Program-made: the position numbers and the translations under genes
Assembly (NCBI GenBank): GCA_963753135.1
Contig: CAVWBA010000022.1
Location: forward strand, 4,864-68,863
Length of the DNA stretch: 64,000 nt
Source of the DNA: Roseiarcus sp963753135
GTDB taxonomy: Bacteria; Pseudomonadota; Alphaproteobacteria; Rhizobiales; Beijerinckiaceae
Reading direction: 5' to 3'
The notes under the pieces: model-generated
Database searches by the model: none
Told to the model about the DNA's origin: nothing
The model's input: only the letters and a program-made list of their open reading frames with translations
Shown: positions 58,065 to 64,000 of the stretch, piece by piece
How positions within the stretch are numbered: position 1 is the first letter of the stretch
Layout of the letters: the number at the start of each line of letters is the position of its first letter

Positions 58065-59569
58065 CTACAGATGCGTTTCGTTGAACGGGTCGGTGATGTC
58101 TTTGAGGATACGCTCGGTCGAGATCTCGTTCGGTTCAAGTTCGCTGATCTGTAGGCCTTTGTAGAACGTCAGTACGCGATCCGGCAGGTAGGTAATCTCT
58201 TGAAGGTCGGTTGAAGCGATGACAATCGAGGCGCCGGAATCACTCAGATCTCGCAGCTTCTGATAAATTTCCGCCTTGGCGCCGACGTCGACCCCACGCG
58301 TTGGCTCGTTCACCAAGATAATTTCCGGTGCAATGGCCAGCCATTTGCCGAGCGCCACTTTCTGCTGGTTTCCGCCGGAAAGCATGCCAGCCTCTTGACC
58401 GATGCGCGACGGATCGATGGTGAAGGAAGCGGCCAGCTCGCGCGCGCGTCCTCGCTCCCGCCTGCCGAAGTTCCAACCATAGGTCGAAATCGTCTTAAGC
58501 GCGGGAGACGTCAGAATTCTCCATGATCGGACGGCCTAGAAAGAGGCCGTCGAGCTTGCGGTCGGGCGAGCAGTAACCGATCTTTCGCGCGAATGGCGTC
58601 TCTCGGCCGCGTCGGAACAAATCCTGCGCCACGGACTTCGATATCGCCTGCGCGGGTTTTGCCGGCTCCCGCGATTGCTGCGAGAATGTCGCCGGCGCCA
58701 CTCCCGAGTTGACCGGCGAGGCCGAGGATTTCGCCGCGATAAACCTTGAATTCGACCGGCTCGACGAGCGCGTCCGGCCAAAAATTCTTGGCCGCCAGAC
58801 AGGCTTCGCGCGCGCGGAGCGCGCGCCGTTCGGGGAACATGTTTCCAAGCTTCCGTCCGAGCATGAGTTCGACGAGCGCATTCACATTGAGATCGGCCGC
58901 CCTATGCGGCTCCCGGCTGACGCCGTCGCGCATGACGGTGATGCGGTCGCAGAGCTTGAAGATTTCATCGAGACGATGACTGACATAGATGATCGATTTC
59001 CCGCGCCGAGCGAGGCGGCGCACCATGTTGAGGATCCGTTCGCTATCCGACTCGCCAAGCGCGGCCGTCGGCTCATCAAGGATAAGCACGCTCGGATCGT
59101 GGCCGATCAGGCGAGCGACTTCGACAAGATGCTGCTGACCGACCGACAGGCGCTCGACCCGGACGTTCGGGTTCATGCGCTCGAGTCCAACCTCTTCAAG
59201 CAGCGGCTTGGCTCGCGCCGCAAGACCCTTGCGGGAAGCGAAGGTCGAGACATTGTGCCCGGAGAGAAAGATGTTTTCCGCGACGGTCATCGCGGGGACG
59301 AGACTTAGTTCCTGTTGTGCAATCGCTATGCCGGCCCGCTCCGCTCTCGCCGCCGCATGAAAACGCACCGATTGGCCGGATAGATAGACCTCGCCTGAAT
59401 AACCATCGTCGAAACCGCTGATGATCTTGACGAGCGTGGATTTGCCGGCGCCGTTCTCTCCCACGAGGCCCATCACCTCGCCCGGCCCGAGTTCGAAATT
59501 CACATCTCTAAGGGCCTGGATGGCTCCGAATGAGCGCGAAATCCCTGCAAGGCGGAGAATAGGTTCCAT
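58065..59569 (-). CDS. Sugar ABC-transporter ATPase, two-domain (frameshifted)
   Basis: About 501 residues, RbsA/MglA style. Domain 1 is intact with GLVGENGAGKSTLVKIISGF, the Q-loop IAQQELSLVPAMTVAENIFL, signature RLSVGQQHLVEVARL and Walker B SVLILDEPTAALGESDSERI. Domain 2 has the degenerate P-loop normal for the family (LAGQLGSGAGDILAAIAG), then frame changes near 58605 and 58500-58400 break the middle, where IGYCSPDRKLDGLFLGRPI is readable in another frame. The end MLSGGNQQKVALGKWLAIAP and NEPTRGVDVGAKAEI is clear. Hydrolyses ATP to drive the two permeases. Confidence 0.85.
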
Positions 59570-59670
59570 GCCTCAATCCCGCACGGTCGACTGGCGCTCG
59601 ACCATCGAAAAACGGGAAGAGGCCGGATGGCCCCTTCCCGCTCGCGAGGGGGAGGATCCCGCGAATAAGC

Positions 59671-60714
59671 TCACTTGCCCCAGGCGCCCGAGCAGAGCTC
59701 ATCGATCGGATAAGTCTTGCCGTCGTACCCATCGAGCGTCGCGGTATCGACGTTGGCCTTGGTGATGGGGGGATTGGGGGTGAAATTGAGGTAGTTCTCA
59801 AGCTTTTTCGTCTTGAGATACTCGGTGACCATCTTGACGGCCAGTTGGCCCTCGAGGAGCGGTGCCTGAAGCGTCGTCCCGTATTCCTTGCCTTCGGTGA
59901 TCAGCTGCTTGTCGCCGTTACAGACCGTGCCGACGGCGATGACCTGGCTGCCCATCTTGTAGCCCGCTTCTTCCAGGGCCTTGATGCCGCCGGTCAGGAT
60001 CGCGTCGTCCATGCCGTAGACGAAATCAATTCCCTGGTCCTTGACCTTGGCGATGAGATTGGCCGCGCCCTTGTAACCGTTAGCCGGCCCGAAACCCTCG
60101 TCGACGTCACCGATGATCTTGAGATCTGACCCCTTGATCGCGTCCTTGAAGGCGTTGATCGACAGATTATAGCCCCCATAGGAATGCGGATAGGCGAGTA
60201 CGATGACGTTGAAGCCCTTGCCGCCGGCTGCTTTCTTCGCCTTGGCCGCCTCCACCATCATCTCGCCGGCGTTGGCGGCGCGAAGGCGATCGTCAGGGCC
60301 TGCCTACCCGAAGATGTATTTCTTGTCCTGATCGTTTGGAAGCTGATTGATCTTGAGGACTGGAACGCTCGTTTTGTAGAGCGCGCGGAGAGACCCGAGT
60401 CCCGCTGTCGCGTCCGACGGCCACCACAGGAAGACGTCAGGCTTCTTTCCGGCGGCGAGCACTTGCTGCACCTGCTGGTCCTGCTCGGCCTGGTTGAATT
60501 GGTTCTCATAGACCTCGATATCGTAGCCGTTCTGGGCGGCAGTGGCTTTGATGCCCTTGATGAACTTGCCGATATAGGCCTCGCCAGCTGGTCCGTTGAA
60601 GGAAATGATCAGCGGCTTCTTCTCTTCGGCCTGTCCCGAAGACGCCAACAGGCCCACGACCATAGAAAAAAGGATGACGGCCCATCGGGCTAGGCCAAAA
60701 CCTTGGCGCATCAT
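59671..60714 (-). CDS. Periplasmic sugar-binding protein with one in-frame TAG
   Basis: A 347-residue type I periplasmic binding protein. Signal peptide ARWAVILFSMVVGLLASSGQ; then PLIISFNGPAGEAYIGKFIK, VLAAGKKPDVFLWWPSDATA and, in the C-terminal lobe, YGMDDAILTGGIKALEEAG and VGTVCNGDKQLITEGKEYGT. At 60304-60306 a TAG sits in frame between KKYIFG and AGPDDRLRAANAG; the register does not change. A sequencing substitution, a recent nonsense mutation or readthrough are all possible. First gene of the sugar ABC operon. Confidence 0.85.
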
Positions 60715-60906
60715 GCGCTCCTCCCATCGCTTGTGTAAGCCGCACGGCCGTTGGTCCGACCGAACGTGTCAACGTCGCGTATGTGACTGAAGCTGGCACC
60801 GCCATTCTTATCCAAACTGAACAAATTTCGACGCGTGTCGGCAGCGCGCGTTCGGCGCACCATTAAAGGGGACGAATCCGGAGGGTCACCTTGGCTGGGC
60901 CCGTCG

Positions 60907-61704
60907 TCAGACCGAGGCGACTTCGGTCCCTGTGCGGAAGTCGAAGCTCGTGGTGAGACCGCCGTCGGCGATCACTTCCGCGCCGTTCAGGGCGGCGGAG
61001 GCGTCCGACAGCAGGAACAGCGCCGCCTTCGCCACGTCGGCTGGATCGGTGATTTTGCCGGCAGGCTGTCGCGCTGCCCGCGTCGCCCAGAACTTTTCCG
61101 GGTCTCGCGCTGATTTCATATGCCGCTCGAACAGCCCCGCCAGCATGGCGCCGGGACTGAGAACGTTGGCGCGAATTCCCTGCCGCGCATGATCCATGGC
61201 GACCGTCCGCGCGAGCTGCCGCACAGCGCCTTTTGAGGCGTTGTAGACCGCGAGCTGCTGCTCGGCGAGGGTTCCGTTGACGCTGGCCACCGCTACAATC
61301 GGTCCGCCTCCGCGCTCGATCATGAGCGGCAGCAGCGCGCGCATGCCAAGCGCCGTTCCGACGAAATTCACCGCCATTGTCTTCTCAAGAGCCGCTCTGT
61401 CGAATTCGGCGATCGTCCCGACATCAAGGATTGCAGCGGAGGTTATCAACCCGATTGTCTCGGGCGTGGCCTTCTTGATCTCAGCGATAACGGCCGCCCA
61501 GACCTTCTCCTCCGCAACGTCGCCCTGCAGGTGGTGATAGAGCGGTCGCTCGAGCGCCTCCGGTTGCGGCGCGATGTCGACGCCGATCGTTGCGACGCCG
61601 CAATCGACGAGTTGCCGGGCAATGTGTGTTCCGAGCCCCGACGCCGTTCCTGAAACGACCACAAGCGCCGGCAGCGCCGCGGTGATCTTAGGCGCCTCGG
61701 TCAT
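60907..61704 (-). CDS. Short-chain dehydrogenase/reductase
   Basis: A 265-residue NAD(P)-dependent oxidoreductase. The cofactor glycine motif is VVSGTASGLGTHIARQLVDC, and the catalytic Tyr-x3-Lys is in AVYNASKGAVRQLARTVAMD with the serine in VAVASVNGTLAE. Start ATG is behind GGAG; the frame extends upstream without a ribosome-binding site. It follows the next SDR by 25 bases on the same strand and probably acts in the same pathway as the sugar ABC operon. Confidence 0.88.
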   Translation of the reverse strand: MTEAPKITAALPALVVVSGTASGLGTHIARQLVDCGVATIGVDIAPQPEALERPLYHHLQGDVAEEKVWAAVIAEIKKATPETIGLITSAAILDVGTIAEFDRAALEKTMAVNFVGTALGMRALLPLMIERGGGPIVAVASVNGTLAEQQLAVYNASKGAVRQLARTVAMDHARQGIRANVLSPGAMLAGLFERHMKSARDPEKFWATRAARQPAGKITDPADVAKAALFLLSDASAALNGAEVIADGGLTTSFDFRTGTEVASV

Positions 61705-61729
61705 GTCTGAGCTCCTTTCGTCAACGATC

Positions 61730-62449
61730 TTATTGCGCGAGATAGCCGCCGTCGACGACGAGCTCGCTGCCCGTGACGAAGGACAACTCATCGCTCGCGA
61801 GGAACAGGCAGACGTTCGCGACTTCGCGCGGCGTCCCCATCCGCCCCATCGGCGTCGCGGCGATGATGCCCGCGTTCATCTCGTCCGACTGGGCTTCAAC
61901 CAGGGGTGTGCGAATAAGACCGGGATGAACGGAGTTAACTCGGATTTTTTCAGGGGCGTAGCTGATTGCGGCGTTCTTGGTCAGGTTGCGGACGCCACCT
62001 TTGCCCGCGCTGTAAGCGGCCGCGCCGGCGACCCCGACATTTCCCCAAATGGAAGAGAAGTTCACGATCGACCCTTTGCCAGCCTTGCGCATGATCGGCA
62101 GCACAGCTTTCATGCCGAGGAACGTCCCGGTGAGATTGACGGAGACTACGGCGTTGAAGTCTTCGAGTTCGGTGTCCGTCACTTGACCATAGGCTCGCAC
62201 GATACCGGCATTGTTGACGAGAATGTCGATCCGGCCGTGCCTGGCGGTGATTTCGTCGACGGCGCCCTTCCAGTCTTCGGGCTTGGTCACGTCGAGCGTC
62301 AGCGGCTCGATCCCCTTGGCGCCCGCGACGGTCTTGACGTCGCCTGCGTAGATGATCGCGCCTTCGTCCGCGAAGAGCTCGGCGACGGCGCGGCCGATGC
62401 CTTGCGCCGCGCCCGAGACGAGCGCCACCTTTCCGTCAATCCTGCCCAC
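61730..62449 (-). CDS. Short-chain dehydrogenase/reductase
   Basis: A 239-residue SDR. KVALVSGAAQGIGRAVAELF is the cofactor site, NNAGIVRAYGQ the NAG motif, NFSSIWGNVGVAGAAAYSAGK the catalytic Ser-Tyr-Lys. Begins at a GTG behind AGGAAGG. Substrates of such pairs in sugar operons are polyols or sugar acids. Complete. It runs away from the divergent HTH fusion gene; the 250-base gap between may hold the regulated promoters. Confidence 0.9.
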   Translation of the reverse strand: MGRIDGKVALVSGAAQGIGRAVAELFADEGAIIYAGDVKTVAGAKGIEPLTLDVTKPEDWKGAVDEITARHGRIDILVNNAGIVRAYGQVTDTELEDFNAVVSVNLTGTFLGMKAVLPIMRKAGKGSIVNFSSIWGNVGVAGAAAYSAGKGGVRNLTKNAAISYAPEKIRVNSVHPGLIRTPLVEAQSDEMNAGIIAATPMGRMGTPREVANVCLFLASDELSFVTGSELVVDGGYLAQ

Positions 62450-62697
62450 CGGACCTTCCTCCCTCGCTGCATCTCTTCCCGAAACGCCTTTCGCCGTTCA
62501 GACCATGAAAGGGGACAGTCGAACAGACCCCAAATGTCCACAGTGATCGGATGGTGGCGCGTGTGCTTTGTTCAATGTGAATATAAATTTCGCCCACGGG
62601 ACCGAGCCGGCGTCGTAGCCTGCGACTGCTTCCGCGGGTTTGGGTCTTCGTCCGCCTGCGTCTCCGAGGGTCCTGAGCCCGGATAAAAACAAGTAGA

Positions 62698-64000
62698 ATG
62701 CGCGAGGAACACCATCGAACTTCGGGCATTAGGGCGCAATGCGTGTGGGCGCTCCCGCCACCCCGCCAGGCTTTCTTTGCTCATGACGGCGAAGACATTC
62801 GTGTTGCACTGGACTTCCTTGAATCTCTTACCGGCGAACTCGGCGCAGAACTCGAGCTTGATGCGCCAAATCCCTATCTATCGATGGCGATAAACCTCGT
62901 CCGCGCTCATCTTGATGCGAGGCCGGTAACTCAGACCTCGCTCGTCGCGAGCTCCGGCGTCCCCTACGCGACTGCGATGCGACGGCTCAATGAGATGGAT
63001 GGGGCCGGCCTGCTCGAACGAAGGGCGCGGAGCCGCTCCGGCCGGAGCTTTTCGGTCCACCCCAGCCAGAAGCTCGTCGATGCGGTGGCCGAGATGGCCA
63101 CCCGTGTGCGCCTACTTTCTTGCCGTCATTTCGGCGAGGAAGCGCGAGTTTCCCACCAGGACTATTTCCTCGGCAGCTATCGCGCCAGCGCGGAAATTCG
63201 TCCGCCTCGTGTGCTTCCGCGGCCTTTGGTCCTGCCGGGGGGAGTTCGAAGTCCTTGTCCACGCCGATCCGACCTTTATGGTCATGGACAACATGAAGCG
63301 GCAGTTCGAGCAAGTGGTGGGCGCGCCCATCCACATTCGGGCGCTTTCGATCAACTCTCTGCGCAAGGAGGCGCTGAACAACGCGGAACGTAAAGCGAGC
63401 CGCTATGACATCATCGCGGTTGATCTGCCGTGGATTGGCGAATTCGCTGAACGGTGCATTCTTCTCCCCCTCAATTCACTTATGGACGTCGAACGGCTCG
63501 ATACTGCCGATTTCCATCCAGTGGGCTGGCGCGCTGCGCACTGGCGCGGGCAACCCTACGGCGTGCCAAGCCAGACCACGCCCGAGCTCCTGTTTTATCG
63601 ACGCGACCTCTTCGCGGACGCCGGGCTCGGCCCACCGCGAACGACAGATGAGGTTCTCTCGGCGGCCCGCTACTTTCACCGACCCGCTGCAGGACGTTTC
63701 GGCGTCGCCTGGAATGCTGCGCGCGGCACGCCGCTCGGCCATACGTTCCTCATGGCGTGCGGCGACTTTGGACAACCAGTCGTAAACTTGCGGCGGACGG
63801 AGCGTGGTTTCGATCCGGATCCCAGCGCGATCGAAACTCTGCGCCCGACAATTGACACGCCGCTTCAAGTCGAGGCGGCCGAGTATCTGCGTGCGCTTAT
63901 GGCCTATTCGCCGCCCGATATCCTCTCGATGGCATGGTACGAACGTATCCGCCCATACGCGACTGGTCGTGTCGCGATGGCCTACTGTTACACCGCGCTT
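62698..64000 (+). CDS. Winged-helix regulator fused to a type 1 solute-binding domain (frameshifted, runs off the window)
   Basis: The first 150 residues contain a helical lead (IRVALDFLESLTGELGAELE) and a winged helix: VTQTSLVASSGVPYATAMRR, LNEMDGAGLLERRARSRSGR, SFSVHPSQKLVDAVAEMATR. There is no signal peptide or membrane segment. After a frame change in a run of six G near 63240 the text becomes a sugar-type extracellular solute-binding domain: EFEVLVHADPTFMVMDNMKR, IIAVDLPWIGEFAERCILLP, QPYGVPSQTTPELLFYRRDL, GHTFLMACGDFG. It is cut by the end of the window. A cytoplasmic regulator sensing a sugar through this domain is inferred. The start is a weakly supported ATG. Confidence 0.75.

Noticed and set aside
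1..64000. CRISPR arrays, rRNA genes and a replication origin
   Set aside because: No regularly spaced direct repeats, no rRNA sequence and no DnaA-box cluster were seen.

Overview
The window reads as chromosome of a GC-rich alphaproteobacterium, most likely order Hyphomicrobiales (Rhizobiales). The support is gene content (phaAB, folP-folK, modE-trpF-trpB, hisE-coaA, accA, two amidases, a fused 5-oxoprolinase, a SAM/cyclase/AAA/TPR regulator, a quinoprotein alcohol dehydrogenase) and a short dispersed repeat of the kind common in that order. No rRNA is present, so family is not assigned; a Beijerinckiaceae/Methylocystaceae-like organism is only a guess.

Layout. 0-9.9 kb: oxidoreductases, an Nmad3-like DNA-modification-associated protein, a CxxC AhpD-like protein, a PQQ sugar dehydrogenase-like protein, an amidase, a secreted SGNH hydrolase, and a patch of decayed genes (8.4-9.1 kb). 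9.9-24.5 kb: metabolic core with a 5-oxoprolinase fusion, aldo/keto reductase, periplasmic beta-carbonic anhydrase, FolP-FolK fusion, class IV aminotransferase, ModE-like regulator, trpF, trpB (no trpA follows), mannonate dehydratase and accA, then tRNA-Trp and tRNA-Gly. 24.8-35.4 kb: poorly characterised genes (calpain-like protease, membrane proteins, RidA, a heme-binding-family protein with a proline-rich linker), a second amidase and a roughly 1,110-residue signalling ATPase. 35.4-36.06 kb is a gene-poor, AT-richer island with a good sigma70-type promoter and a 14-bp perfect palindrome. 36-40.2 kb: a minus-strand GNAT / RLAN-type ATP-grasp / B12-radical SAM set. 40.3-45.7 kb: phaAB, tRNA-Val, hisE, coaA, a GumN/TraB-like protein. 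46-51.9 kb: a probable operon for periplasmic alcohol and aldehyde oxidation (2Fe-2S subunit, molybdopterin subunit, Rieske protein, PQQ alcohol dehydrogenase with a lanthanide-type Asp pair, small exported protein). 52-53.6 kb: insertion-sequence debris with an intact IS6-like element. 53.7-64 kb: cyclase-family hydrolase, remnant of one sugar ABC transporter, a second nearly complete sugar ABC operon, two short-chain dehydrogenases, and a winged-helix/solute-binding-protein fusion running off the end.

Reading caution. Many conserved genes, including housekeeping ones (trpF, trpB, ilvE-like, coaA), are split by frame changes while the protein sequence on both sides stays well conserved. That pattern fits indel errors in a draft or long-read assembly better than mass gene decay. 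I therefore annotate each such gene as one CDS spanning its frames and name the breakpoints. I reserve 'pseudogene' for pieces that are truncated or fused in ways a single indel cannot explain, plus one exported protein with a nonsense codon.
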